A DNA stretch of 14,486 bases, taken from positions 1 to 14,486 of the forward strand of contig DCHW01000004.1 of NCBI GenBank assembly GCA_002314935.1, written 5' to 3'. Shown here one piece after another: positions 1-7,701 of the stretch. Position 1 is the first letter of the stretch. Every line of letters starts with the position of its first letter. Below the pieces are notes generated by a model. It ran no database searches, was not told the origin of the DNA, and saw only the letters and a list, made by a program, of their open reading frames with translations. A program made the position numbers and the translations under genes. This DNA is from Clostridiales bacterium UBA1742 (GTDB lineage: Bacteria; Bacillota; Clostridia; TANB77; CAG-508).

Positions 1-20
1 CACATCATTGACTAACCTAC

Positions 21-48
21 AGCAAAAGAAAAATTTTCTTTTGCTTTT
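21..48 (+). terminator. Rho-independent terminator of an upstream gene
   Basis: The arms AGCAAAAGAAAA (21-32) and TTTTCTTTTGCT (34-45) are perfectly complementary and are followed by a short T-rich tail. No gene is visible before it, so it presumably ends a gene lying to the left of the window. Confidence 0.6.
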
Positions 49-50
49 AT

Positions 51-79
51 TTGCACAAATATAAAATTTATAGTATAAT
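51..79 (+). promoter_or_regulatory. Sigma-A-type promoter for the HD-domain gene
   Basis: A -35 box TTGCAC (51-56) lies exactly 17 bp from a consensus -10 box TATAAT (74-79). The start codon is 19 bases further on, so the leader is very short. The promoter sits directly after the upstream terminator. Confidence 0.75.
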
Positions 80-97
80 AAAAAAGGTGATTAAAAA

Positions 98-2218
98 GTG
101 GATGTTGAAAAAAAATGGAAAAGCAAATATGCGACAAATTTATTGTTTGATACACCAGCAAAGAAATTAGATTCTTATGCTGAGTATATAGAAGATATTG
201 TTAACTACGCCAAATGGATGGCGAGAAATTCTGGTAAAATAATGGCATATGAACCTGAAAGAGATGAATCTCATATTACTTTAAGATCAGATCATATAAG
301 GCAAGCAGCTAAGGAAGCTAAGAAATTAGCAAAAGGTCTAGGGTTAAATGAGAATTTAGCATACTATGGTATGCTATTACATGATTCAGGTCATTCTTTT
401 TATGCGCACGAAGGTGAGCAAATGCTAAAAATAATTGGAGAATTAAAACATGTAGGATATTATCATCATAATGCTACTGGAGTAGATGTATTGTTAGGAG
501 AAAACACATTAGAAAAAGCAGTTAATGAAATTTTAAGAGAAGAATTGGCAGACAATGAAGAAGCAGAGAGTATAGTGAAACAATTAAAAGAAGAAATTTA
601 TTATTTTTTAGATGTTGTTGTATCACATGATGGAGAAGCCACTAAAAAAGATGAAAAAAATTTAAAGCGAAAAAATTATTCAAATATTAGAGAAGCTGTT
701 TTAGATAAAGTAAGAACTGCAAATTCTAAGAACCAATACAAATGTCTAGCTGAAACTCCAGAAGGATATTTAGCCAAAACAGCTGATGTTATTGCGTATA
801 TTAGAACAGATTTAAAGGATGCTTTTGAAACTAGAATTGTTACGGATTTTGATGAGGAATATTTAGAAGTTTTAGGAACAATTCTGGCAGATGAAGATAA
901 AAAGGATATAAGTAAAGAAGAAAAAATAAAACTAGCTAAAGATATCATTCATGATATAAAAATAAATAGAATTAGAGAAACTAGTGATGATATTTCAGAT
1001 GAAAATTCACAAGAAATATTAACAGTTGTTGATTCAATAATTAAGGAAATAAATAAAGCTGGTGTAAATAGCTTATGTATCCCAAAAGAAAATGCAGAGC
1101 AGGTAAAAGAAATTTCTACACCACTAATAGAAGAATATGTTAATAATAAAATAGCAGAAAATGGAAATGTTGATCCGAATTATAAAGCATCTTTAGAAAA
1201 TAAGGTAGAAAGTTTTTTAAAGAAAGAAACTAAAATAAGAAGAGCTGTTGCTGATGAAATTATGACAAGGGTTCAAGAAAAACTAAGAGAGGATTTTATT
1301 AAAAATTCAATTGATAAACCAAAAGAAGAAATGGGATTTTCAAAAGAGATGGAAAGAGCTTTTTATCAATTGAAAAAATTGGATTATGGTAAGTATGTTC
1401 AGTTTTGTAAACCTGTATATATTAACAAAACAATGCCAAAAGCAGTATATGATCTTATAGAAGATTGTACAAACGAACTTATAAAAACAGGTATTATTAG
1501 AGATAAAATGTATGATGAAGCTATAAGAAATAAAATAAAAAACAAAAAAGTTTTAGACTATATGGTTGCTCCTTATCGTGATGAAAAGCAATATGATAAA
1601 AAGAAAAGAGAATTAGGAATAAGGAGAATGAGAAATACAGCTTTAAAAAATAGACCTCATAAAATTCAAAAAGCTTCACAAAAATTTAAATCTACTTTTA
1701 TGAAAAGAAAAATGTGTAAAAATCAAATTGTAAACCAAATTTATAATTTTGCTGATGATCAAACAGAAAGAATCGCATTAGCCTGTGAGGATATTTATGA
1801 AGCTATACCAACAACTGTTACAAGTTTAATAAGAAAGGCAACCAAACCAGATTATAAAAAAGACTATTATTTAGAAGAAGAAGAAACTAAAGAAGTAAAT
1901 AGAGAAAGAAAAAGAATATCAAATTATTTTAAAAATATTGATGCTTCAAATTTAACTAAAGATCAAATACAGGAATATATTGACTCTAGAATTGAAGAGG
2001 AAAGAAAAAAAATAGAAGAAAAGCTTGCATATGAAATTGTAATAAAATATATTGGTGGAACTACTGATCGTACAGTAAAACGCTATTTGGTAGAAACAGA
2101 ACATATTAGTAAAAGAAAATTTAAAAAAGAAAGCAAATTAAATAGTACACCTAATCCAGTAGTTGCAAAACTAAAGGCAAATGTAGAAGATTCAATTTCA
2201 AATGAAAAAACAAGATAA
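98..2218 (+). CDS. HD-domain phosphohydrolase, dGTPase-like
   Basis: This 706-residue protein has an N-terminal HD metal-dependent phosphohydrolase domain of the dNTP triphosphohydrolase (dGTPase) type. Visible metal and catalytic residues are His66, the His95-Asp96 pair in LLHDSGH, His99 and His104 (AHEGE), a His-Asn at 124-125, and Asp230 in TADVIAY, which matches the 'ADDIAY' motif of dGTPases. The family hydrolyses dNTPs to deoxynucleosides and triphosphate or related phosphoesters; the substrate here is inferred, not shown. From about residue 250 on, the protein is a long, highly charged, mostly helical region with no recognised domain, making it much longer than a typical 350-500-residue dGTPase. 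The GTG start at 98 is supported by AGGTGA seven bases upstream. An acyl-CoA ligase gene follows 22 bases after the stop, so the two are probably co-transcribed. Confidence 0.8.
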   Translation: MDVEKKWKSKYATNLLFDTPAKKLDSYAEYIEDIVNYAKWMARNSGKIMAYEPERDESHITLRSDHIRQAAKEAKKLAKGLGLNENLAYYGMLLHDSGHSFYAHEGEQMLKIIGELKHVGYYHHNATGVDVLLGENTLEKAVNEILREELADNEEAESIVKQLKEEIYYFLDVVVSHDGEATKKDEKNLKRKNYSNIREAVLDKVRTANSKNQYKCLAETPEGYLAKTADVIAYIRTDLKDAFETRIVTDFDEEYLEVLGTILADEDKKDISKEEKIKLAKDIIHDIKINRIRETSDDISDENSQEILTVVDSIIKEINKAGVNSLCIPKENAEQVKEISTPLIEEYVNNKIAENGNVDPNYKASLENKVESFLKKETKIRRAVADEIMTRVQEKLREDFIKNSIDKPKEEMGFSKEMERAFYQLKKLDYGKYVQFCKPVYINKTMPKAVYDLIEDCTNELIKTGIIRDKMYDEAIRNKIKNKKVLDYMVAPYRDEKQYDKKKRELGIRRMRNTALKNRPHKIQKASQKFKSTFMKRKMCKNQIVNQIYNFADDQTERIALACEDIYEAIPTTVTSLIRKATKPDYKKDYYLEEEETKEVNRERKRISNYFKNIDASNLTKDQIQEYIDSRIEEERKKIEEKLAYEIVIKYIGGTTDRTVKRYLVETEHISKRKFKKESKLNSTPNPVVAKLKANVEDSISNEKTR

Positions 2219-2240
2219 TGTAATTATAAAAGGAGTTATT

Positions 2241-4070
2241 ATGGACAAAGAGAAAAAAAGAATGTTTGATTCCCTAATGAAATTTTTTGAAGAAAAAGGA
2301 TATAAAAAAGAAGAATTAGAGGAATTTGCAGAGACAGAAATAAAGCAATCAAAAGTAAAATATCATTCTTTTGAAAAAATAACAGACTTAAAAGATATGT
2401 TACAAAAATCCAATGATAAATTTGGAGATAGACCTGCTTTTAAATATAAAACAAATATAAAAGGTGAAATTGCATATATTACATATAAAGATTTTATAAA
2501 TGATATAAATTCTTTAGGAACAAATTTAATAAATCTTGGATTGAAAGGAAAAAAGATAGCTGTAATAGGGGAAAATAGATACGAATGGGCTGTGGCATAC
2601 CTTGCAGTTGCTTGTGGCACAGGAATAATTGTGCCTCTAGATAAATCACTTCCTTCAAATGAATTAGAAAGTTTAATAGTTCGTTCTGGAGTGGAAGCAA
2701 TATTATATTCTGATAAATATAATGATGTAATGCAAGAAATAAAGCGAAGAAATACAAGTGACTTAAGATACTATATTTCAATGGATTTAGAAGAAAGAAC
2801 AGATGGAGTTTATTCTGAACATGAACTTATCAAAAAAGGTAGAGAATTGATAAAAAAAGGAAATTTTGACTTTATAAATGCTAAGATAAATCCAGATGAA
2901 ACTAATTTTATGATTTTTACTTCAGGAACAACGGCAATGTCAAAAGCGGTAATGCTATCACATAAAAATATAGTAACTAATTTAATGGATATTGCATCTG
3001 TAATAGAAGTAAATGAAAATGATACTTTATTATCTTTTTTACCATTGCATCATACTTTTGAATGTACAGTAGGATTTCTAGAACCTATATATAAAGGTTC
3101 ATCAATTGCATATTGCGACGGAATAAGACACATTGCTGAAAATATAAAAGAATATAAAATAACTGCAATGATATCTGTACCAGCACTTTATGAAAATATG
3201 TATAAAAGAATAATGAAAACCATTGAAAAAAAAGGGAAATTGCAAGAAGTTGAAAAAATGATGAAAGTCACAGGAATGCTATCTAAAGTAGGTGTTGATG
3301 TTAGAAAAAAATTGTTTAAGGAAATTCATGATTCATTAGGCGGAAAGCTAAGATTAATGGTTAATGGAGCAGCTGCTTTAAACGAAGAAGTAGAACGTGG
3401 ATTTAATAATTTAGGAATTAAAATAGTGCAAGGATATGGATTGACAGAGACATCTCCTGTTATAGCTGCAGGGACAGATTTTGATACAAAAATTGGAACA
3501 GTTGGAAAAGTGTTTCCAAGTGTAAAGGTAAAAATTGTAGATAAAGATAAAAAAGGTGTTGGAGAAATATGGGTTAAAGGACCTAGTATAATGAACGGAT
3601 ATTACCAAAACCAAGAAGCTAATAAAGAAGTTTTTGAAAAAGGTTGGTTTAAAACTGGAGATTTGGGCTATATAGATAAAAAAGGATTTTTGTTTTTAAA
3701 AGGAAGAAAGAAAAGTGTAATTGTATTACAAAATGGAAAAAATATTTATCCTGAAGAAATTGAGAGTGTAATAAACAGAATAGAAGGTGTAAAAGAATCT
3801 TTTGTTTATGGAAAGCAAGATTCTGAAGATGAAAATGATTTAAAACTATGTGTTAAAATAGTATATAATCCAGATTTAATAAAAGAAATATACAATATTG
3901 AAGATGAAGAAAAAACTAAAGAAGTTCTGTGGGATAAAATAAAGGAGCTTAATAAAACAATGCCGCCATATAAGTATATAAAAGAATTAATGATCACTCA
4001 AGAAGAACTAATAAAGACAACTACGCTTAAAATAAAAAGACATGAAGAAATGAAAAAAATTAAAAATTAA
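2241..4070 (+). CDS. Long-chain acyl-CoA ligase, AMP-binding family
   Basis: This 609-residue ANL-superfamily enzyme probably activates a fatty acid with ATP and joins it to CoA. The phosphate-binding motif is at about residues 227-238 (TSGTTAMSKAVM), followed by YGLTET near 399-404, GWFKTGDLGY at 468-477 with the ribose-binding Asp474, GRKK at 488-491, and the C-terminal catalytic lysine at Lys597 (TLKIKR). The length is normal for bacterial FadD-like ligases. The phosphate loop has Ala where many ligases have Gly, and the motif before the lysine lacks the usual proline. An upstream in-frame ATG at 2202 would overlap the preceding gene and has no ribosome-binding site; ATG 2241 has AGGAG five bases upstream and was chosen. 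It could also be an acyl-ACP synthetase; the exact acyl substrate cannot be read from sequence. Confidence 0.85.
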   Translation: MDKEKKRMFDSLMKFFEEKGYKKEELEEFAETEIKQSKVKYHSFEKITDLKDMLQKSNDKFGDRPAFKYKTNIKGEIAYITYKDFINDINSLGTNLINLGLKGKKIAVIGENRYEWAVAYLAVACGTGIIVPLDKSLPSNELESLIVRSGVEAILYSDKYNDVMQEIKRRNTSDLRYYISMDLEERTDGVYSEHELIKKGRELIKKGNFDFINAKINPDETNFMIFTSGTTAMSKAVMLSHKNIVTNLMDIASVIEVNENDTLLSFLPLHHTFECTVGFLEPIYKGSSIAYCDGIRHIAENIKEYKITAMISVPALYENMYKRIMKTIEKKGKLQEVEKMMKVTGMLSKVGVDVRKKLFKEIHDSLGGKLRLMVNGAAALNEEVERGFNNLGIKIVQGYGLTETSPVIAAGTDFDTKIGTVGKVFPSVKVKIVDKDKKGVGEIWVKGPSIMNGYYQNQEANKEVFEKGWFKTGDLGYIDKKGFLFLKGRKKSVIVLQNGKNIYPEEIESVINRIEGVKESFVYGKQDSEDENDLKLCVKIVYNPDLIKEIYNIEDEEKTKEVLWDKIKELNKTMPPYKYIKELMITQEELIKTTTLKIKRHEEMKKIKN

Positions 4071-4080
4071 AAATAAAGTA

Positions 4081-4110
4081 TTGACGTTTGTAACAATTTT
4101 GTAATAAAAT
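4081..4110 (+). promoter_or_regulatory. Promoter for the coiled-coil gene
   Basis: TTGACG (4081-4086) and TAAAAT (4105-4110) are separated by 18 bp. A second TATAAT lies at 4162-4167 but with a poor -35 (TTGTAG). Either would put this gene in a separate transcription unit from the ligase. No terminator is visible after the ligase gene. Confidence 0.5.
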
Positions 4111-4209
4111 TGTAATGAAAAAGTTTTGATTATTCCTATTGTAGTTTTATGCATAAAAATGTATAATAGATATAACGAAAGTACATAGGACAAAGGAGGG
4201 GAGTTTACG

Positions 4210-5037
4210 ATGCTATTTTTTCATAAGCCAGGCATAGTAAACGTAAAAATGATAATTACAGAAGAAAAAATTTTATCAAATATTGACAAGGTTCAAAAAA
4301 TGATAAATCCAAACAGTAAAAAACAAATAATTGAATTAGAAGAAGATGCTTATTTTAAAGATTTAATCGATTCTATTAAAACATATTTAACAGAGTATCC
4401 AAAAAAGAAAAATTTTCCATCTAGTGTATATAAAGCAGCATATTCTTTGGTAGAATATGCTACAAATCAATTTGAAGAAAATACAAAGCAGATAGAAACA
4501 TTAATTAGACAAAGAGAAAATAATATAGCAAAAGCTGGAGAACTTAAAGAAGTATTTAATACAGTACAAACTAAAGAAAAAGACTGGAAAGCTAAAATAA
4601 AGCAAATAAGTAATGTTGTTTCTGAAGATATAGTACAAGCGCTAATCATTGTTGCAAAAGGAAAAGCTAAAAAAGCTGAAAGCTATGATGATGCTGTTAA
4701 ATTAATTAAAGCTAGAGTAAGCAATTTAGAGTCAAATTTACATATAGAAATTGATATGGAAAGAATTGAAGATAGATCAAAAGCATTAAGTTATATTGGA
4801 ATAGAAATAGCTGATGCACTTAAAGGAATTCCAGTACCAGTTGAAAAAGAAGAAGTAGTTGAAAAACAAGAAGCAATTGAAGAATCATATATTGAACAAA
4901 CAAGATTTGAGGTAAAACCTTCATTATGGCAAAGAATTAAAAATAGCAAACTTGTTAGAACAATTTCAATGATTACTAAAATTAGAGTCGTTCTTGATAC
5001 ACCAGCACTTCCAGAAGGTAGAGGAAATAATAATTAA
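4210..5037 (+). CDS. Unrecognised coiled-coil protein
   Basis: This 275-residue protein is soluble and strongly helical, with no signal peptide, transmembrane segment or familiar motif. Residues from about 70 to 190 are rich in Lys, Glu, Ala and Gln with heptad-like spacing, suggesting a coiled coil. Residues 213-230 are Glu-rich, and the C-terminal tail from about 240 is basic and amphipathic (SLWQRIKNSKLV), ending in a Pro/Gly-rich segment. Such a tail could contact membrane or nucleic acid, but this is a guess. The start is fixed by a very strong AAAGGAGGGGA seven bases before ATG 4210. It is flanked by its own promoter and terminator, so it seems monocistronic. I do not recognise the family. 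Confidence 0.75.
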   Translation: MLFFHKPGIVNVKMIITEEKILSNIDKVQKMINPNSKKQIIELEEDAYFKDLIDSIKTYLTEYPKKKNFPSSVYKAAYSLVEYATNQFEENTKQIETLIRQRENNIAKAGELKEVFNTVQTKEKDWKAKIKQISNVVSEDIVQALIIVAKGKAKKAESYDDAVKLIKARVSNLESNLHIEIDMERIEDRSKALSYIGIEIADALKGIPVPVEKEEVVEKQEAIEESYIEQTRFEVKPSLWQRIKNSKLVRTISMITKIRVVLDTPALPEGRGNNN

Positions 5038-5055
5038 GGATTAAAAATATAAACT

Positions 5056-5095
5056 AAAAAAATATTTACAATTGACTTGTAAATATTTTTTTTTT
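5056..5095 (+). terminator. Terminator of the coiled-coil gene
   Basis: The A-rich left arm ending in TATTTACA (5056-5070) pairs with TGTAAATATTTTTTT (5078-5092) around a 7-base loop, with the T run continuing to 5095. The loop contains the -35 box used by the thyA promoter. Confidence 0.75.
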
Positions 5096-5100
5096 AATAT
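5072..5100 (+). promoter_or_regulatory. thyA-folA promoter, overlapping the preceding terminator
   Basis: TTGACT (5072-5077) is 17 bp from TAATAT (5095-5100); a TATAAT at 5098-5103 would give 20 bp. The -35 box lies in the terminator loop and the spacer is the terminator's right arm. No other promoter is apparent before thyA. Confidence 0.55.
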
Positions 5101-5133
5101 AATATATACATAATAGAAAACGGAGGAAATATT

Positions 5134-5925
5134 ATGAGCAAATATGATGAAAAATATTTAGATTTAGTTGAAAAAATTTTAAATGAAGGATATTATGACC
5201 AAAACAGAACAGGAATTGCTACATATAAATTGCCACACCAAATTTTACAATTTAATTTAGAAGAAGAATTTCCAATATTAACTACAAAATTTGTTGCATT
5301 TAAAGCGGCAGTTAAAGAATTATTATGGATTTTTCAAAAACAATCTAATAAAATAAGCGATTTACATGATGAAAATGTACATATTTGGGATGAATGGGAA
5401 ATGGAAGATGGAACAATAGGTACATCTTATGGATGGATTGTAAAAGAATTTAATCAAGTAGATAAATTAATAGATAGTTTAAAAAACAATCCACAAAACA
5501 GAAGAATGGTTATCAATTTATGGCAAATACCATATTTAGATACAGGCGCTTTATATCCATGTGTATTTAATAGCTGTTGGGATGTAACAGATGGAAAATT
5601 AAATTGTATGTTAACTATTAGATCAAATGATATACCACTTGGACATCCTTTTAATGTTACTCAATATGCTGTATTTATTCATTTATTAGCACAAGTAACT
5701 AATTTAAAACCTGGATTACTTACAGTATGTATAAGTAATGCACATATTTACGAAAACCAAGTAGAAGGAATGAAAGAGCAATTATCTAGAAGAAATCAAG
5801 CATATCCAGCTCCAAAACTTTGGATTAATCCAGAAATTAAAGATTTTTATGATTTTAAACCAGAAGATATCGAACTAATTGATTATAAACATCTTGGAAA
5901 AATAAAGATGGATGTAGCTGTATAA
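5134..5925 (+). CDS. thyA: Thymidylate synthase
   Basis: This 263-residue cytosolic enzyme methylates dUMP to dTMP using methylenetetrahydrofolate, yielding dihydrofolate. The catalytic cysteine is Cys143 in YPCVFNSCWDV. Phosphate-binding arginines are seen in NRTG (Arg25) and NRRM (123-124), the RSND signature at 163-166, PFN at 172-174 and the HIY motif at 204-206. Valine follows the active cysteine where the E. coli-type enzyme has histidine. This feature, together with RSND and the ending DVAV, matches the B. subtilis ThyA / phage phi3T branch rather than the E. coli-like branch. ATG 5134 has GGAGG seven bases upstream. folA follows 21 bases downstream and recycles the dihydrofolate made here. 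Confidence 0.95.
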   Translation: MSKYDEKYLDLVEKILNEGYYDQNRTGIATYKLPHQILQFNLEEEFPILTTKFVAFKAAVKELLWIFQKQSNKISDLHDENVHIWDEWEMEDGTIGTSYGWIVKEFNQVDKLIDSLKNNPQNRRMVINLWQIPYLDTGALYPCVFNSCWDVTDGKLNCMLTIRSNDIPLGHPFNVTQYAVFIHLLAQVTNLKPGLLTVCISNAHIYENQVEGMKEQLSRRNQAYPAPKLWINPEIKDFYDFKPEDIELIDYKHLGKIKMDVAV

Positions 5926-5946
5926 AATATAATTTAGGAGGAAATT

Positions 5947-6435
5947 ATGTTATCAATAATAGTTGCAATAGCAAATGAAAATGTAATAGGGAAAGATAAT
6001 AAATTAATTTGGCATTTGCCAGAAGATTTAAAAAGATTTAAAAAAATAACAACAGGAAAAAATATAATAATGGGAAGAAAAACATTTGAATCACTCGGAA
6101 GAGTTTTACCTAATAGAAAACACATTATTTTATGTAATGATATGAATATGGACATAGATAACGAAAATGTAGAAGTTTTAGATGATATTTCAAAACTAGA
6201 TAAATATATAAATTCAAATGAAGAAAATTTTGTAATAGGTGGTGCAACAATATATAAGCTTTTAATGCCATATGCAAATAAAATGTATATTACAAAAATA
6301 AATCAAAGCTTTGAAGGAGATGTATATTTCCCAGAAATAAAACTAGATGAATGGGAAACTCTAACAACAGAAAAAGGTTTAAAAAATGAAGAAAATCCAT
6401 TTGATTATGAATACATAACATATATTAGAAAATAA
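5947..6435 (+). CDS. folA: Dihydrofolate reductase
   Basis: This 162-residue enzyme reduces dihydrofolate to tetrahydrofolate with NADPH. The N-terminus has the classic VIGKDNKLIWHLPEDL segment with Trp22 and the catalytic Asp27. It is followed by the NADPH-binding MGRKTFESLGR (about residues 42-52), the VIGGATIY motif near residues 97-104 and the typical C-terminal strand ending in YEYITYIRK. The length is typical for a chromosomal DHFR. AGGAGG lies five bases before the ATG. It forms an operon with thyA, whose reaction oxidises the folate cofactor that this enzyme restores. There is no clear terminator before the tRNA promoter, so some read-through into the tRNAs is possible. Confidence 0.95.
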   Translation: MLSIIVAIANENVIGKDNKLIWHLPEDLKRFKKITTGKNIIMGRKTFESLGRVLPNRKHIILCNDMNMDIDNENVEVLDDISKLDKYINSNEENFVIGGATIYKLLMPYANKMYITKINQSFEGDVYFPEIKLDEWETLTTEKGLKNEENPFDYEYITYIRK

Positions 6436-6469
6436 TTTGAATAAAAAGTAAAAAAATATATAAAAAGTA

Positions 6470-6498
6470 TTGACATGTTGGTAAAAATAATTTATAAT
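6470..6498 (+). promoter_or_regulatory. Consensus promoter of the tRNA operon
   Basis: A perfect TTGACA (6470-6475) and a perfect TATAAT (6493-6498) are separated by 17 bp, as expected for a strongly expressed stable-RNA operon. The first tRNA starts about 20 bases downstream. Confidence 0.9.
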
Positions 6499-6519
6499 AA
6501 ATTTCGCGTTGAACAAAAT

Positions 6520-6596
6520 GCTCCCTTAGCTCAGTTGGTCAGAGCAACCGGCTCATAACCGGTGGGTCCAAGGTTCGAATCCTTGAGGGAGCACCA
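6520..6596 (+). tRNA. tRNA-Met (anticodon CAT)
   Basis: A full cloverleaf is present: 7-bp acceptor GCTCCCT/AGGGAGC, D arm, 5-bp anticodon stem ACCGG/CCGGT with loop CTCATAA, T arm with TTCGAAT, and an encoded CCA. The G1-C72 pair argues against the initiator tRNA. An elongator Met tRNA is most likely; a tRNA-Ile whose CAT anticodon is modified to read ATA is the alternative. Confidence 0.9.
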
Positions 6597-6616
6597 ACGC
6601 TAAATTTTTTATACAT

Positions 6617-6702
6617 GGGTAGGTGGCCGAGTGGTTAAAGGCGGCAGACTGTAAATCTGTTCTCATACGAGTACGATGGTTCGAATCCATCCCTGCCCAC
6701 CA
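6617..6702 (+). tRNA. tRNA-Tyr (anticodon GTA)
   Basis: Acceptor GGGTAGG/CCTGCCC with one G-T pair, GCC/GGC D stem, anticodon loop CTGTAAA giving GTA, a long class II variable arm, T arm GATGG/CCATC and an encoded CCA. A short open frame that runs over this gene is not a real protein. Confidence 0.95.
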
Positions 6703-6766
6703 AAGCGAGTTTTCGTCGAACTCTTTCAAAGTATTACAAATACAAGAGTTTAAGAAAACAAAGAAT

Positions 6767-6795
6767 ATGAATCGATTTATCGGTTCATTTTTTTT
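6767..6795 (+). terminator. Terminator of the tRNA operon
   Basis: The stem ATGAATCGA/TCGGTTCAT (one T-G pair, loop TTTA) is followed by eight Ts. The same stem-loop recurs at 10009-10034. Confidence 0.8.
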
Positions 6796-6830
6796 GTTCT
6801 CTTATATTTTTATCAGGAAATATTAAAAAA

Positions 6831-6859
6831 TTGCTTTTTATAGGAAAATATTGTATAAT
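6831..6859 (+). promoter_or_regulatory. Promoter for the zinc-ribbon protein gene
   Basis: TTGCTT (6831-6836) and consensus TATAAT (6854-6859) with a 17-bp spacer, 25 bases before the ATG. Confidence 0.7.
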
Positions 6860-6883
6860 GTGTATCGATAGGAGGATTTAAAT

Positions 6884-7384
6884 ATGAAAAATAATGAAGA
6901 ATATTTAAATGAAGAAAAATATCAAAAAGCAAATAAAAAAGTTAAAAGAACAGGAACAATTTTATTATGTTTAGGTGTATTAATGTTTATAGGAGGATTA
7001 ACTATTGCTATACTAGCTCAAACAAAATGGCATAATAATAAGATTTCTGCTATATGTGCTCCATGTGCTGTTTTTGGAGTTGCTTTTATTGGATTTGGTG
7101 GACAAGCAAAATTATTAGGAAATGCAAGAAATATCCAAGCATATATGACTCAACAAGGAATGCCAATAGTTCAAGAGGAAATGGAAAAAATGGCACCAAC
7201 AGTTGCTAAAGTTGGTTCTGAAATAACAAAGCAAATGGCTCCCGCATATGGTACTGCTGCTAAGGAAATAGCAAAAGGAATAAAAGAAGGATTAAAAGAA
7301 GATAATGTGATTTATTGTAAACATTGTGGAGAAACAATAGATGCAGATTCTACTTTTTGTAAAAAGTGTGGAAAACAATTGTAA
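6884..7384 (+). CDS. Small membrane protein with C-terminal zinc ribbon
   Basis: This 166-residue protein has a charged N-terminus and two hydrophobic segments (about residues 23-46 and 53-73) that form a membrane hairpin. A helical linker rich in Met, Ala and Lys follows. The C-terminal zinc ribbon has Cys145, Cys148, Cys159 and Cys162 in a YCKHCG...FCKKCG arrangement. Proteins with this ribbon are common and mostly uncharacterised in Firmicutes; the ribbon probably binds structural zinc and mediates protein contacts on the cytoplasmic side. ATG 6884 has AGGAGG eight bases upstream. It has its own promoter and appears monocistronic. No specific function is claimed. Confidence 0.8.
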   Translation: MKNNEEYLNEEKYQKANKKVKRTGTILLCLGVLMFIGGLTIAILAQTKWHNNKISAICAPCAVFGVAFIGFGGQAKLLGNARNIQAYMTQQGMPIVQEEMEKMAPTVAKVGSEITKQMAPAYGTAAKEIAKGIKEGLKEDNVIYCKHCGETIDADSTFCKKCGKQL

Positions 7385-7390
7385 AAATAG

Positions 7391-7419
7391 TTGATTTTAT
7401 TACATGATTTTAGTAGAAT
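7391..7419 (+). promoter_or_regulatory. Candidate promoter of a small plus-strand RNA
   Basis: TTGATT (7391-7396) and TAGAAT (7414-7419) are separated by 17 bp. No convincing gene follows before the terminator at 7476-7512, so the likely product is a short RNA of roughly 85 bases. Confidence 0.45.
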
Positions 7420-7425
7420 AAAAAA

Positions 7426-7512
7426 GGAAATGACAAATTCACAAACGTGGTTTTGCCAGATAAAGATTTAAAAATAAACCATTAGCCTAGTATAGCAGAA
7501 TGGTTTGTTTTT
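7426..7512 (+). ncRNA. Candidate antitoxin small RNA
   Basis: Predicted to run from the promoter at 7391-7419 to the shared terminator. It would be perfectly complementary to the 3' end of the opposing peptide mRNA across the terminator hairpin. It also carries GTGGTTTTGCCA at 7447-7458, which resembles and can partly pair with the near-palindrome GTGGCTTTGCCAC in the leader of that mRNA. Both transcript ends are inferred. Confidence 0.35.
7476..7512. terminator. Bidirectional terminator shared by convergent transcripts
   Basis: AAACCATT (7476-7483) pairs with AATGGTTT (7499-7506), with an inner CTA/TAG pairing. A T run follows on the plus strand (7508-7514), and on the minus strand the hairpin is followed by ATTTTTAAAT. 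It can therefore end both the plus-strand small RNA and the minus-strand peptide mRNA. Confidence 0.65.
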
Positions 7513-7626
7513 TTATTTATGTAGTTGCTTATCAACCCAGTTCTTATAAAGAACTGCAGCTAAGGCAACGTTTAATGTTAAAGACAACATAAATGATATA
7601 TAAAAAATTAGTATTACTTTAACCAT
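7513..7626 (-). CDS. Small hydrophobic peptide, candidate type I toxin
   Basis: A 37-residue peptide with one predicted membrane helix (about residues 2-27, VKVILIFYISF through NVALAAVLY) and a polar, basic tail (YKNWVDKQLHK). GGTGAT, complementary to the 16S rRNA 3' end, precedes the ATG by four bases. This pattern of a single helix plus charged tail, encoded opposite a small RNA with a shared terminator, fits type I toxins such as Fst or TxpA, which act on the membrane. I do not see clear sequence identity to a named family. The leader can form two competing hairpins: GTGGC/GCCAC and CACCA (7649-7653) with TGGTG (7633-7637), the second masking the ribosome-binding site. It is too short for routine gene callers. 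Confidence 0.55.
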   Translation of the reverse strand: MVKVILIFYISFMLSLTLNVALAAVLYKNWVDKQLHK

Positions 7627-7701
7627 AAACATCACCACTTTTCAAAATTGGTGGCAAAGCCACATCTGCTTATTTCAGCTTTTCCTATTGAGCAATACTA
7701 T

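Noticed and set aside
6623..6826. Open frame beginning MAEWLKAADCKSV
   Set aside because: It overlaps the tRNA-Tyr gene and the tRNA terminator; the apparent protein is a translation of tRNA sequence, a common misannotation.
7426..7468. A 13-codon frame starting ATGACAAATTC in the small plus-strand RNA
   Set aside because: The ribosome-binding site is too close to the ATG and the product has no recognisable character; a non-coding RNA is the simpler reading.
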